Assembly: GCA_902524995.1 (NCBI GenBank)
Contig: CABZFJ010000002.1
Span: 1-64,000 of the forward strand
Length of the DNA stretch: 64,000 nt
Direction: 5' to 3'
Origin: an uncultured Pelagibacteraceae bacterium
GTDB taxonomy: Bacteria; Pseudomonadota; Alphaproteobacteria; Pelagibacterales; Pelagibacteraceae
Made by a program: the position numbers and the translations under genes. Positions 1-13,814 of this stretch are shown here, piece after piece. Positions within the stretch are counted from its first letter, which is position 1. Each line of letters begins with the position of its first letter. Under the pieces are notes generated by a model, which did not search any database, was not told where the DNA came from, and worked only from the letters and a program-made list of their open reading frames with translations.

Positions 1-117
1 TTTACTTTTATAATTAAATAAAACTGGTAAAGATAAAATTGTTAAAGATGAAAAAATTATTACAATTGCAGTTAAAATTAAAATAAAAGTTATTTTATTT
101 TGCTTAATTTTATTCAT
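1..117 (-). CDS. Partial gene, N-terminus of a membrane-anchored protein
   Basis: An open frame starts at an ATG at 117 on the minus strand and runs off the left edge, so only 39 residues are visible. After a short basic start (MNKIKQNK) there is one long hydrophobic stretch (about residues 9-34), as in a signal anchor or signal peptide. It is divergent from the uvrD-type gene, with 29 bp between the starts. The family cannot be recognised from this fragment. That it is a real gene is inferred from the clean start and membrane-segment pattern. Confidence 0.5.
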   Translation of the reverse strand, partial: MNKIKQNKITFILILTAIVIIFSSLTILSLPVLFNYKSK

Positions 118-146
118 AAAAATTATAAAACTTATACAATAAAAAA

Positions 147-2164
147 ATGTTAGTTTCTGATTATTTGTCAAATTTAAACGAAAAGCAAAAAGAAGCAGTT
201 TTACACCTTAATGGTCCACTTCTAATTGTTGCAGGAGCTGGCTCAGGCAAAACTAAAGTATTAACATCTAGAATTGCACATATAATTCGAACTCATAAAG
301 CTTTTTCAAGCCAAGTGCTGGCAGTAACATTTACAAACAAGGCTGCAAAAGAGATGCAAATTAGAGTTTCAAAACTTCTTAGAAAAGAAGCAACAGGCCT
401 ACCCTGGCTTGGTACATTTCACTCAATTAGTGCAAAAATTTTAAGAAAACATGCTGAGGCGGTTGGATTAAAATCTAATTTTACAATAATAGATCAAGAA
501 GACCAAACAAGATTAATTAAAAATATTTGCAAAGCTGAAAATATAGATATTAAAAAAATTTCTCCAAAATATATTTTAGCGATTATAGATAAATGGAAAA
601 ATAAAGGCCTATATCCAGATGATGTTATTTTAAAAAAAAAAGAAGTATTAGAGAAAAATTTTTTAAATATATATAAAATTTATCAACAAAAACTCGTTGA
701 TCTTAATTCTGCTGACTTTAGTGATTTAATTTTGCATACAGTTAAAATTTTTAAAAACTATAAAGATATAGCATCCATTTACTCAAAAAAATTTAAATAT
801 ATCTTGGTTGATGAATATCAAGATACGAATTTTATTCAAAGCGAATGGCTTAAGTATTTATCTGCTACTAATATGAATTTATGTTGTGTTGGTGATGATG
901 ACCAATCTATTTATAGCTGGAGAGGTGCAGAAATTAAAAATTTTTTAGACTTTGACAAAATTTACAAAAATACCAAAGTTATTAGATTAGAAAAAAACTA
1001 TAGATCGACTCAAAATATTTTAAATGTTGCATCAAAATTAATAGAAAATAATCAAAATAGAGTAGGCAAAACGTTGTATACAAATCAAGAAAATGGAGAT
1101 CTTATAACATTAGATTGTTTTAGGAATGTTAAAGATGAAGCTACAGAAATTAGTTCCACAATTGAAAATTATAAAAAAAAAAATTCATTAAACGATATAG
1201 CTATTTTGGTAAGAGCAATCTTTCAAACAAGAGAATTTGAAGAAAGATTTTTAAAAGTTGGCTTGCCTTACAGAATAATAGGTGGAATAAAATTCTATGA
1301 GAGAGCAGAAATAAAAGATTGCGTTGCATATTTAAAATGTGTTCATCAACCTTTAGATGATTTATCTTTTGAGAGAATTATTAATGTTCCAAAAAGATCT
1401 ATTGGCGATACTACTATTAAAAATATTTCTGAATTTGCAAGAAGGCATAATTTTTCATTAGAAATTGCTGCAAAAAAATTAATAGAAACAAACAAAATTA
1501 AACCAAAAACAAAAGTTGGTCTAAGCTCGTTATTAAAATTATTAGAAAAATGGAGATATGATTTAAGCAAAAAGATAAATCACATTAAACTTTTACAATT
1601 AATTCTAGATGAATCTGGATATAGCGATATGTTAAAGAATAAAAAAGATTTAGAAAATGAAAATAGGCTAGAAAATATAAAAGAACTTTTAAATGCTATG
1701 AAAGAATTTGATAACTTAGAAAGTTTTTTAGAACATGTTGCGCTTGCTACTTCTTTAGATCAAGATTGGGAGACTGAAAAAGTAAATTTAATGACCTTGC
1801 ATGCATCTAAAGGGTTAGAATTTAAAATTGTTTATTTACCAGGTTGGGAAGAGGGATTATTTCCACATCAAAAAAGTATCGAAGAAAAGGGAGAAAGTGG
1901 GCTTGAAGAAGAAAGACGGTTAGCCTATGTAGGCATAACAAGAGCAAAAAAAATTGCGAAAATTTCCTTTTCAATGAATAGGTTTTACCAGGGAGATTGG
2001 ATGGATAGTATGGCATCAAGATTTGTTGATGAATTACCAGACGAATATATTAAAAAAAATAATAATTTTAAAGAAGGTGAAAGCGATTTTGAATTTAATC
2101 AAGATATTGAGTTTGAAAATGAAATTAGAAGTCCAGGTTGGTTAAGATATCAAAAAAAATTAAA

Positions 2165-2168
<4 letters not shown>
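147..2168 (+). CDS. uvrD: UvrD/PcrA-type SF1 DNA helicase
   Basis: 3'-5' superfamily 1A helicase of 673 residues, expected to act in nucleotide excision repair or mismatch repair and in clearing RecA or stalled complexes. Visible motifs are the Q-motif (LNEKQKEAV), Walker A AGAGSGKT (29-36), motif Ia TFTNKAAKEM, Walker B with DEYQDTN, motif III GDDDQSIYSWRGA, motif IV KNYRST, motif V LMTLHASKGLEF and motif VI EERRLAYVGITRA. It is slightly shorter than E. coli UvrD, mostly at the C-terminus. The ATG is the only start that keeps the Q-motif. It overlaps pepP by a GTGA junction, so the two are probably co-transcribed. Confidence 0.95.
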
Positions 2169-5845
<3,677 letters not shown>

Positions 5846-5853
5846 TTAAGATA

Positions 5854-6687
5854 TTACTTAAATATTTTTTTGAATTTACTCAGAATATTTTCTCTATCAT
5901 CTTTTTTTTTATTTTTATTTTTTGTGTAATTTTTATTTAAAATAATAAATGATGCTTCATACCATTTACTTGATTGATAATTATATCCTAATAAAGCAGC
6001 GTAACTTGTTGCTTCCTCAACCAAACCTAATTTATAGTTTAATTCTACCAATCTAAACAATGCCTCTTCTACATAAATTGTGGTTTGGTGTTCATTTACA
6101 ACCTTCTTGAATCTATTAATTGCAGGTATCCATTTTTCTCTACTTACATAATATCTAGCTAAGTACATTTCTTTTGACGCTATAATTTCATTAATAAACT
6201 CAAGTTTAAAGTTTGCGTCTCTTGCATAATCAGTATCAGGGTATTCATCAATTATATATTCAAATAATTCTTTAGCTTTTATAATTTCATTTGAGTCTCT
6301 TTTTTCGTCAACGATTTGGTCGTAATGACAAAGTGCTAGTAGATAATAAGCATATGGTATTTGTGGATGATTTTTATATTTAACAATAAATCTTTCCAAC
6401 TCATTAATAGCATCATTATAATAGCTTTGCGAAAAGTATCCATACGCTGACATTAAAATAGATTTTGAAGCCCAAATCGATTGCGGATATAACGTCTCAA
6501 CTTCATTAAACTTTTTACCAGCATAAATAACATCCCCTTTATTAAATTCTTCCATTGCCTCGTTGTAAGTTTCTATCATTTGACTTTCTAAACTTTTTTC
6601 TTTTAGAACCTGGACTTTTTCTTTTTTGCTACAAGATATTATTAATAATAAAATTAATATGTAAAAATAAATAGATTTCGAATTCAT
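5854..6687 (-). CDS. bamD: Outer-membrane assembly lipoprotein BamD
   Basis: TPR lipoprotein of the BAM complex that inserts beta-barrel proteins into the outer membrane. The N-terminus is a lipoprotein signal peptide with lipobox LIISC, so the mature protein starts at Cys19 or so. The rest consists of TPR-like helical repeats (YNEAMEEFNKGDVIYAGKKF, YYNDAINELERFI, then YPDTDYARDA typical of BamD). The length of 277 residues is near the family norm with a lysine-rich C-terminal tail. It lies between lpxC and ligA, an order common in alphaproteobacteria. Confidence 0.92.
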   Translation of the reverse strand: MNSKSIYFYILILLLIISCSKKEKVQVLKEKSLESQMIETYNEAMEEFNKGDVIYAGKKFNEVETLYPQSIWASKSILMSAYGYFSQSYYNDAINELERFIVKYKNHPQIPYAYYLLALCHYDQIVDEKRDSNEIIKAKELFEYIIDEYPDTDYARDANFKLEFINEIIASKEMYLARYYVSREKWIPAINRFKKVVNEHQTTIYVEEALFRLVELNYKLGLVEEATSYAALLGYNYQSSKWYEASFIILNKNYTKNKNKKKDDRENILSKFKKIFK

Positions 6688-6725
6688 TTGAATCTTTTAT
6701 CAAATATAAAGTAAAATTCTAATCT

Positions 6726-7646
6726 TTAAGCTATTGATTTTAGCTTGTTATAATTAGCGAATGAATGAGGTAATTCTTTACCTTTTATCTCAATTAGTGA
6801 GTAGTTAGATTTGTCAGCAAATAATTTTCTCAAAAGCTGATTTGTAAGTTTATGGCCACCTTGAGAGCATTTTAAAGAACCTATTATTTTATAACCAGAC
6901 AAAAATAAATCTCCCATGCAATCTAAAATTTTATGATTAACAAATTCCTTAGCATTCCTTAGTCCATCAATATTTAAAATTTTATTATCTTTGATAACAA
7001 TTGCATTTTCTAAGCTGCCACCTTTTCCAAGATTAAGTTTTTTTAATTTTTCTATATCTTCGTACAAACAAAAAGTTCTCGAATTGAAGATTTCATCTAA
7101 ATTATCTTCAAATATATTTATTTTATTTTTTTGATTTTGAATAATTTTACTATTATATTTTAACTCAAACTCAATGTCTCCACTTATATTAGATTTATCT
7201 AAACTTATATATTTCTCTCCATCTTGAATCTTAATACTTTTGTTTATTTTAATTATTTTAATTGGTTGATCACTAAATCTTAATCCAATTTCATTTATCG
7301 TATTAATAAAAATTTTAGCAGATCCATCCAAAATTGGAACTTCTTGAGAGTCAATTTCGATTAAAGCATTGTCAATTCCTATACCATAAAATGCACCCAT
7401 TAAATGTTCTATTGTCGAAACTTTTGTGCCATATTCATTTGAAATTGTTGTGCACAATGTAGTATCTACAACATTTGAATAATTTGCAAAAACTAAGTTA
7501 TTTTTTTGTAAATCTATTCTTTTAAAAATTATTCCAGAATTTGGATTAGCAGGTAATATATTAATATTAACTTTTCTGCCAGTATGTATTCCTATACCCG
7601 AAAGTGAAATTTTTTTAGATAAAGTTTTTTGTGTGAGTATAGACAT
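6726..7646 (-). CDS. lpxC: UDP-3-O-acyl-N-acetylglucosamine deacetylase LpxC
   Basis: Zn-dependent committed step of lipid A synthesis, so the cell makes LPS. It has 306 residues, the standard length. Visible motifs: SGIGIHTGR at the N-terminus, STIEHLMGAFYGIGIDNALIE (first zinc histidine, split here as TIEHLMGA and later residues), NHKILDCMGDLFL (second His and Asp), and the GSLKCSQGGHKLTN region with the catalytic His. It follows ftsA after 62 bp, which may hold its own promoter; none is clear enough to call. Confidence 0.97.
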   Translation of the reverse strand: MSILTQKTLSKKISLSGIGIHTGRKVNINILPANPNSGIIFKRIDLQKNNLVFANYSNVVDTTLCTTISNEYGTKVSTIEHLMGAFYGIGIDNALIEIDSQEVPILDGSAKIFINTINEIGLRFSDQPIKIIKINKSIKIQDGEKYISLDKSNISGDIEFELKYNSKIIQNQKNKINIFEDNLDEIFNSRTFCLYEDIEKLKKLNLGKGGSLENAIVIKDNKILNIDGLRNAKEFVNHKILDCMGDLFLSGYKIIGSLKCSQGGHKLTNQLLRKLFADKSNYSLIEIKGKELPHSFANYNKLKSIA

Positions 7647-7708
7647 ACTAAGCTTATAATTAATACTGATTAATTAAAGTACTCAAGAAATGTTACAAGA
7701 AAATACAA

Positions 7709-8872
7709 TTATTTGCTGAATAAATTAAAAAACTTTTCAAAAATACCTTGTTTCTTTTCTAAAATTTCTGGAATTTCATAATTATTTAGATGGTAAACTA
7801 AGCAGGAGTTGCATATTTCTAGATTGGTTTCCTTATAAAAATTAATAGATTTAAACATAAACTTATCATTCAAATAAAATGAATTGTTGTTAAATAAGAT
7901 TGATCCATCACCAATTAATAAAAGCTCTGAGTCTTTAGCATTAATATTATTAGTTAAATTTGTAGATTTTTTAAATATTAAATCTACTATCTCTTGAATT
8001 CTGTATAATATAACTTTTTTTAGTAGATCAATTGAAACATTTTTTTTTAAAATATCTTCAGTTAATACATAGTTAATATTTGATTCATTTTTATATGAAA
8101 ATTCTATGTCTGATTTACTAAATGATATTTTTATTCTTTCTGCCTCCTCGGGAGTAATCTTAAAAATTTTTGAAATATCATTCGTAATATGAGAACCTCC
8201 AATTGGGATAGATTGTATTAACTTTAATTTTTTTTTTTCGTAAATAATAAATGTTGACCTTTTGAATCCTATTTCTAGAAATGAAATTTTATTTTTTCCA
8301 ATTTTATTAAAGTAGCTTTGCGACTTAATAAAACTTGTACAAAAAATTTTTTCTATTTTGATACCAATTTCATTAAAACTTTTATTTAAATTAGAAATTA
8401 TTTTTTTTGGATAACATATTATTTTAAATTCAACTTTCAGATTTTTTGCTTTAAACTTATTTTTGGGAATTTGATTATACTCTTTTTCATCTACTACACA
8501 TTTATTTTGAATAATATGAACAATATCTTGATTTTGATAATTTGCGTTTATAATTTGTTTAAGTTCTAAAATTGTTAAAGAATAAATTTTTTTTAAATCT
8601 AACTTATTACTAAAAGTCTTATTTAAAGACACATCTATTGTAAATACATCAGCAGTATCAAATAATAATATTATATTCTCTATATGTAATGAGTTTTTTT
8701 TCTCCGCTTGTTTTATTAATTTTTGGACATTTGTTAATTGATTTGAAAAATTATCTGTTAATTTAATTTCGACTGTGTCAATATATCTATTATTTAGATC
8801 TTTATCAAAAACTGTAAATCTAATTTTTGATGAACCGAAATCTATAATATTAAAGTTCTCTTTCTTATCCAC
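7709..8872 (-). CDS. ftsA: Cell division protein FtsA
   Basis: Actin-like membrane tether of the FtsZ ring. It is 387 residues and rather divergent. The phosphate-1 region IIDFGSSKIRF, the SHI..D region (SIPIGGSHITNDIS) and phosphate-2/adenosine region LLIGDGSIL are visible, and the C-terminus (GIFEKFFNLFSK) looks like the amphipathic membrane-targeting helix. It overlaps the ftsQ stop by 8 bp. In most bacteria ftsZ is the next gene; here lpxC follows, because ftsZ is at the other end of the cluster. Confidence 0.88.
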   Translation of the reverse strand: MDKKENFNIIDFGSSKIRFTVFDKDLNNRYIDTVEIKLTDNFSNQLTNVQKLIKQAEKKNSLHIENIILLFDTADVFTIDVSLNKTFSNKLDLKKIYSLTILELKQIINANYQNQDIVHIIQNKCVVDEKEYNQIPKNKFKAKNLKVEFKIICYPKKIISNLNKSFNEIGIKIEKIFCTSFIKSQSYFNKIGKNKISFLEIGFKRSTFIIYEKKKLKLIQSIPIGGSHITNDISKIFKITPEEAERIKISFSKSDIEFSYKNESNINYVLTEDILKKNVSIDLLKKVILYRIQEIVDLIFKKSTNLTNNINAKDSELLLIGDGSILFNNNSFYLNDKFMFKSINFYKETNLEICNSCLVYHLNNYEIPEILEKKQGIFEKFFNLFSK

Positions 8873-9554
8873 TTTTTATGATTATCCTATTAGGTATTCT
8901 TAAATCTATTACGGTATTAGGTTTTATATCATTAAATTTTTTAAATTTTTCAAAGGCATTCAATGTGCTGTTTATATTTTTGTTTGGTAGTTTTATCACA
9001 ATATTATTTTGAAAATATAAATCCCATCTCTTATTTTTGTGAAAATAATATTTTAGTATTTGTACTCCGTTAAAATTTTGTTTATGAATTTTAGATTTAA
9101 TGTCAAAATAATCAGAAATTTCAAAATTACCAAAAATAATTGGTAAATTTTTATTATTTTCGATGTGCTTCGATTTAATAAATTCTTTATTGCTTCCCAA
9201 AAAATACTTTTCTTGATTTATATATGTTTCTGCTATTAAATTTGTAACACTGGCTTTAATAACTAAAGTTGATGGAAATCTTTTTTTTATGTGGACTTTT
9301 TCTAAAAAATTTAATTTTTTAATCGAATTTGTTAATTCTTTTTTATTTATAAAAAAAATATTTTTTGTTAACAAATATTTGGTATTTAAATAAATTTTTG
9401 ATTTAATTTCAGGTAATGGAGTTTCAACTATAATATTATTTACCATAAAATAATTTTTAAAAATTTTAGAAAAATGTTCATTGGTGATAGATGTTAATAA
9501 TATTAATAATGTTAAGTAAAAATAGATTTTATTTTTATTTATTAATTGATGCAT
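8865..9554 (-). CDS. ftsQ: Cell division protein FtsQ
   Basis: Bitopic inner-membrane divisome protein linking FtsA/FtsZ to the FtsL/FtsI side. It is 229 residues: a short cytoplasmic start, one membrane segment (about 10-27), then a POTRA-like region (LNFLEKVHIKKRFPSTLVIKA is the diagnostic stretch, split between residues near 90-110) and a beta domain ending RIPNRIIIKS. Sequence similarity is weak, and position between ddl and ftsA supports the call. It overlaps the ddl end by 20 bp. Confidence 0.85.
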   Translation of the reverse strand: MHQLINKNKIYFYLTLLILLTSITNEHFSKIFKNYFMVNNIIVETPLPEIKSKIYLNTKYLLTKNIFFINKKELTNSIKKLNFLEKVHIKKRFPSTLVIKASVTNLIAETYINQEKYFLGSNKEFIKSKHIENNKNLPIIFGNFEISDYFDIKSKIHKQNFNGVQILKYYFHKNKRWDLYFQNNIVIKLPNKNINSTLNAFEKFKKFNDIKPNTVIDLRIPNRIIIKSG

Positions 9555-10455
9555 CTATCAAAATTTTTTTTATCAAACTTTTGAAAGAAATGTTATTAAA
9601 TTTTGCTATTTCTGGAACTAATGATAAGGATGTCATACCAGGTTGAGTATTGGTCTCCAAAAGGTAAAATTGCTTTTTGTAAAATCTAAAGTCAGATCTT
9701 GAAATACCTTTGCATTTCAGTAATTTATGAGCCTTTAATGCTAATTGAGTAACTCTTTTATATTCAGATTTTTCAATATTTACAGGAATTATATGCTCTG
9801 TTTGTGCGCTTGGGTTATATTTAGCCTCATAATCATAAAATTTTCTTTTTGGCTTCAACTCTATAGCTCCAAGTACTTTTTCAGACAAAATCGCAACTTG
9901 AATTTCTCTTCCAGGAATATATTGCTCGATAAGTATCTCACCGTAATCTTGTAATTTATTTAAATTTTTAAATATATTTCTACTATTACATATAAACACG
10001 TTAACACTAGATCCTTCATTTAAAGGCTTAATAACTAATGGAAAGCCAATTTTTTTCTTTAATTTTTCTCGAAGAACTTTTTTTCCTAAAAAGTTTCTGA
10101 AGGAATATTTTATGTACTTGGGAGTGAGAATTTTATTTTTTTCATAAATTTTTTTGGACAGCTCTTTATCTATTGCTAATGAAGAGGATAATACTCCTGA
10201 ATGAGTGTATTTAACTTTTTCACTTTCTAAAATTGCTTGTATATAACCATCTTCACCATATCTACCGTGTAAGAGATTTAAAACTATTTTTGGATTAAAT
10301 TGTCTTATTTTATTTACCAACTCTCCATTTGGTTCTTGAATTTTAACTTTAAACTTATCTAGTTTTAATAACTCTGAATAAACGCTTTTTGCAGTTTTTA
10401 GACTTATCTCTCTTTCATTTGAGTAACCACCAGCTAAAATTAAAATTTTTTTCAC
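9535..10455 (-). CDS. ddl: D-alanine--D-alanine ligase
   Basis: ATP-grasp enzyme making the D-Ala-D-Ala dipeptide for MurF. It is 306 residues, the usual DdlB length. Visible features: GGYSNEREISLKTA at the N-terminus, LHGRYGEDGYIQAILE, the ATP-grasp lysine strand GFPLVIKPLNEGSS, EQYIPGREIQVAIL, and the Mg-binding end YLLETNTQPGMT. It lies between murB and ftsQ, with 1-bp and 20-bp overlaps, so it is part of the dcw transcript. Confidence 0.96.
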   Translation of the reverse strand: MKKILILAGGYSNEREISLKTAKSVYSELLKLDKFKVKIQEPNGELVNKIRQFNPKIVLNLLHGRYGEDGYIQAILESEKVKYTHSGVLSSSLAIDKELSKKIYEKNKILTPKYIKYSFRNFLGKKVLREKLKKKIGFPLVIKPLNEGSSVNVFICNSRNIFKNLNKLQDYGEILIEQYIPGREIQVAILSEKVLGAIELKPKRKFYDYEAKYNPSAQTEHIIPVNIEKSEYKRVTQLALKAHKLLKCKGISRSDFRFYKKQFYLLETNTQPGMTSLSLVPEIAKFNNISFKSLIKKILIDASINK

Positions 10456-11363
10456 TATTCAATTATTTCAATTTCTAAATTAATATTAATCCCTGTTTTA
10501 TCTTTAACATTTTTTTTTACAAAATTTATCAATGAATACATATCATCGAAAGAAGCATTATTTTTATTTACAAAAAAATTTGAGTGTTTCTTTGATATAC
10601 AAGCGTCTCCAAAGCTAACATTTTCTGGAACTGACTCTTTTATAAGTTCCCATGCTTTTTTTGTAGTTTGATCGATTGGATTTTTAAAAGTACTTCCTCC
10701 AGTTTTAATTTTTGAAGGCTGAGCATTATTCTTTTTTATTGCCAATTCTTCAACCAGACTTTTTATTTTGTTTTTATTTGATGAACTGCCTTTAAATGTA
10801 GCACTTAAAAAAATTAAATCTTCATTTAAATCTATCTTTCTGTATTTAAAGTTAATTTTATTGGATGGTATAACTTTAATATTTCCTTTTGTATCAATGC
10901 ATTGCAGTGAAATTAGTTTATCTTTAAATTCTGCTCCAAAACAACCAGAGTTCATTTTAAGACCACCCCCAACCGAGCCAGGAATGCAATACATAAATTC
11001 AAAACCACTTATTGCATTATCTAATGCATATTCTGAAAGTTTTTTCTGTGAACAAGATGAGCCAGCTATTATTGTTTCTGCATTTAATTTTGAGAGTGAA
11101 CTGAAGTTATTACCTAGTTTTATGATTACACCTTCATAAGTATTATCTTTAAATAAAACATTTGAGCCCATGCCTAATGTAAATATTTTTCCCCTATTAC
11201 TATATAGTTGTAGGAAATCCTTTAGTTCTATAAGATTTTTTGGTTTAAAAAAGATTTTTGTTTTACCACCTATGTTAAACCAATTAAACTTTTTAATATC
11301 AAGATTAAAAAAAATATCTGAATTAAATTTATTTTTAAAGTTTTCAATATCTTTTAATTGCAT
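10455..11363 (-). CDS. murB: UDP-N-acetylenolpyruvoylglucosamine reductase MurB
   Basis: FAD/NADPH enzyme that completes UDP-MurNAc. It is 302 residues, the size of type II MurB. FAD-binding motifs are visible (FNIGGKTK, LGMGSNVLF), as is the FMYCIPGSVGGGLKMNSG block, the catalytic serine region KTGGSTFKNP, and the catalytic glutamate near the C-terminus (INLEIEIIE). It directly follows murC (1-bp gap) and overlaps ddl by one base. Confidence 0.96.
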   Translation of the reverse strand: MQLKDIENFKNKFNSDIFFNLDIKKFNWFNIGGKTKIFFKPKNLIELKDFLQLYSNRGKIFTLGMGSNVLFKDNTYEGVIIKLGNNFSSLSKLNAETIIAGSSCSQKKLSEYALDNAISGFEFMYCIPGSVGGGLKMNSGCFGAEFKDKLISLQCIDTKGNIKVIPSNKINFKYRKIDLNEDLIFLSATFKGSSSNKNKIKSLVEELAIKKNNAQPSKIKTGGSTFKNPIDQTTKKAWELIKESVPENVSFGDACISKKHSNFFVNKNNASFDDMYSLINFVKKNVKDKTGININLEIEIIE

Positions 11364-11364
11364 A

Positions 11365-12747
11365 TTAATTAAGATTTCTTACCCAATTAGTTATAGATCC
11401 AGCACCCATAGCAATAAAAATTTTATTTCCAAATGCTATATTTTTGACAATTTTTTTTAAATCAGTGTCATTTTTAAGCATTATCAAATTTACTTTAGAA
11501 TTCTTAGCAATTAATTTTGCAAATGAGGTGTATGAGAATCCCAGTTTTATAGTCTCACTAGCTTTAAAGATGGGACAAAGTAAAACTGTATTTGCATTTT
11601 TAAAGCAATTAGAAAACTCAATTTTTAAATTTTTCACTCTTGAGATTCTGTGTGGTTGGAAAATACAAACTATTTCTTCTTTATCATATACCTTTCTTAC
11701 ACCTTCTAATACGGATGAAATTTCAGTCGGATGATGAGCGTAATCGTCAAAAAATGGAACTTTATTTATATCGAATAAGAAATTAAATCTTCTTTGAACA
11801 CCATTAAAATTTTTTAGTCCTGATTTGATTATTTTATCCGATACACCTATCGAAAATGCTACTGCTAATGCAGATGCTGCATTTTTTATATTATGTAAAC
11901 CTAGTAAAGGTATTGAAATATTGTTTATAATTTTTGTTTTGCCTGGTATTTTAATTATAATACTAAATTTCGAATATTTTCTATTCTGGATTATATTAAA
12001 AATATGAAAATTTGATTTCTTATTTAAACCAAATGTGTAGAAGTTATTGTTTTTAATTTTTGGTAAAATATTTTTTACGTTTTTGTCGTCTAAACACAAA
12101 AAAGCCTTTCCAATAGATGGAGTTTTATCAATAAATTCTATAAATTTATTTTTTAGATTTTTCATAGTTTTGTAGTAATCCAAGTGCTCGTTATCAATGT
12201 TGGTTATTATTGAATAATTAAAAGGTATTTGAAGAAAACTACCATCCGACTCATCTGACTCAATTAAACTCCAGTCACTTTTTCCTAATTTTGCCGAACT
12301 TCCTATTGAATTCAAAACACCTCCATTTATTATTGTAGGATCTAATTTTGCATAATTCAAAATGTTTGACAAAATTGATGTTGTTGTTGTTTTGCCATGT
12401 GATCCTGTCACAACAATATTTTTCATTAAAGAAACTATATGACCTAGTAGTTCTCCTCTTTTATATATCGGCAGGTTTAATTTTTTAGCATACCTATATT
12501 CTGAATTTGATTTTTTTATAGCTGATGAAACTACTAATACAGTGCAATTTTTTATATTTTGCTTATTATGATTTAAGTAAATTGGAATTTTTCTTTTTCT
12601 AAGTAAATTTAGATTTTTATTATCTGATTTATCGCTTCCTTGTATTTTAAAACCTAAACTATCCATTATTAATGCCAAACCACTCATACCAATTCCACCA
12701 ATTCCAACAAAATGAATTAGTTCAGTTTTTCCGATATTAATTTTCAT
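11365..12747 (-). CDS. murC: UDP-N-acetylmuramate--L-alanine ligase MurC
   Basis: Adds the first amino acid of the peptide stem. It is 460 residues. N-terminal Rossmann domain with HFVGIGGIGMSGLA, central ATP-binding P-loop TGSHGKTTTT, the acidic DESDGSF segment, NIDNEHLDYY, and the C-terminal DDYAHHPTEI motif. It starts 11 bp inside murG and is followed by murB, the conserved dcw order. Confidence 0.97.
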   Translation of the reverse strand: MKINIGKTELIHFVGIGGIGMSGLALIMDSLGFKIQGSDKSDNKNLNLLRKRKIPIYLNHNKQNIKNCTVLVVSSAIKKSNSEYRYAKKLNLPIYKRGELLGHIVSLMKNIVVTGSHGKTTTTSILSNILNYAKLDPTIINGGVLNSIGSSAKLGKSDWSLIESDESDGSFLQIPFNYSIITNIDNEHLDYYKTMKNLKNKFIEFIDKTPSIGKAFLCLDDKNVKNILPKIKNNNFYTFGLNKKSNFHIFNIIQNRKYSKFSIIIKIPGKTKIINNISIPLLGLHNIKNAASALAVAFSIGVSDKIIKSGLKNFNGVQRRFNFLFDINKVPFFDDYAHHPTEISSVLEGVRKVYDKEEIVCIFQPHRISRVKNLKIEFSNCFKNANTVLLCPIFKASETIKLGFSYTSFAKLIAKNSKVNLIMLKNDTDLKKIVKNIAFGNKIFIAMGAGSITNWVRNLN

Positions 12748-13813
12748 CTATGATTTCTATAATATTATTATTTATATTATTCCAAGTATTTTTTTTAGTA
12801 ATTTCCTCAAGATTTTTAAATTTTTCGGTGTAATTTTGATAATCATTAAATATTTCAAATATCATTTTTGTAGAGTTTTTAAATTCAAATTCCTTTTGAT
12901 TTATTAACCAACAACAATTTTTTTTATAGTAAAATTCAGAATTATAGAATTGGTGATTATCTTTTGCAGAAGGTAAAGGTATTGAAACAAATGGTATATT
13001 TAAGAATGAAAGTTCGCTTAATGTACTTGCTCCTCCTCTGGTAATTGCTAAATCTATACCATTATAGAGTTCATGACTATCATTAGTAAATTCAATTAAC
13101 TTATATTTTATATTTGATTTTTCATATTTATTTTTTATTGAAGATAAATTATCCTTATTTGATATTTGCTGTATAACTTCGAAATTTCTTTTTTTTGAAA
13201 TTTCGATAATTAATTCAGTGATATTTTCGTCAAAAAACGATGCACCTTGACTACCACCAATGATAAGAATTTTTTTTATTTCTTTTTTTAAATAAATTAT
13301 GTTTTTTTTTAGTTTATATATCTCTTTTTTTAAAATAGGTTTGACCATAACTTTTTTAGAATTATATTTAATAGGAAAGTTTCTTAAATTTTCATCGTAG
13401 CAAATTATTTTTGTTGAAAACTTTAAAGCAAGTCGATTAGACCTACCTAAAACACTATTAGGTTCAAACAAGAAAATTTTCTTTTTTAGTATAAATGCAG
13501 CCAAACAAAATGGAAATGTCATGTATCCACCAGTGCTAATTAAAATATTTGTCTTATTTTTTTTTAAAAAACTAATAGATTTATAAATATTAAAAAAATA
13601 TTTTAAAATATTTATTGGGATTAAATAGGGTTTTAAAAATAAATTTGGTACATCTATTAATTCATATTTAAATTGTTTGGTATTTATAAATTTACTTCCT
13701 CTCAAATCAGATACCATTTTAACAGAAAATTTGTTTTTTAAATGTTCAAAAAAAGAGGTAGATGGTACTACATGACCACCAGAACCACCTGTTACTATTA
13801 GTATATTTTTCAT
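12737..13813 (-). CDS. murG: Lipid II synthase MurG (GlcNAc transferase)
   Basis: Peripheral inner-membrane glycosyltransferase that converts lipid I to lipid II. It is 358 residues with the GT-B signature: GGSGGHVVPS near residue 8, STGGYMTFP, FEPNSVLGRSNR, the interdomain GGSQGASFF loop and the donor-site ITRGGASTLSEL. It is flanked by ftsW and murC with near-zero spacing. Confidence 0.96.
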   Translation of the reverse strand: MKNILIVTGGSGGHVVPSTSFFEHLKNKFSVKMVSDLRGSKFINTKQFKYELIDVPNLFLKPYLIPINILKYFFNIYKSISFLKKNKTNILISTGGYMTFPFCLAAFILKKKIFLFEPNSVLGRSNRLALKFSTKIICYDENLRNFPIKYNSKKVMVKPILKKEIYKLKKNIIYLKKEIKKILIIGGSQGASFFDENITELIIEISKKRNFEVIQQISNKDNLSSIKNKYEKSNIKYKLIEFTNDSHELYNGIDLAITRGGASTLSELSFLNIPFVSIPLPSAKDNHQFYNSEFYYKKNCCWLINQKEFEFKNSTKMIFEIFNDYQNYTEKFKNLEEITKKNTWNNINNNIIEIIDEN

Positions 13814-13814
13814 A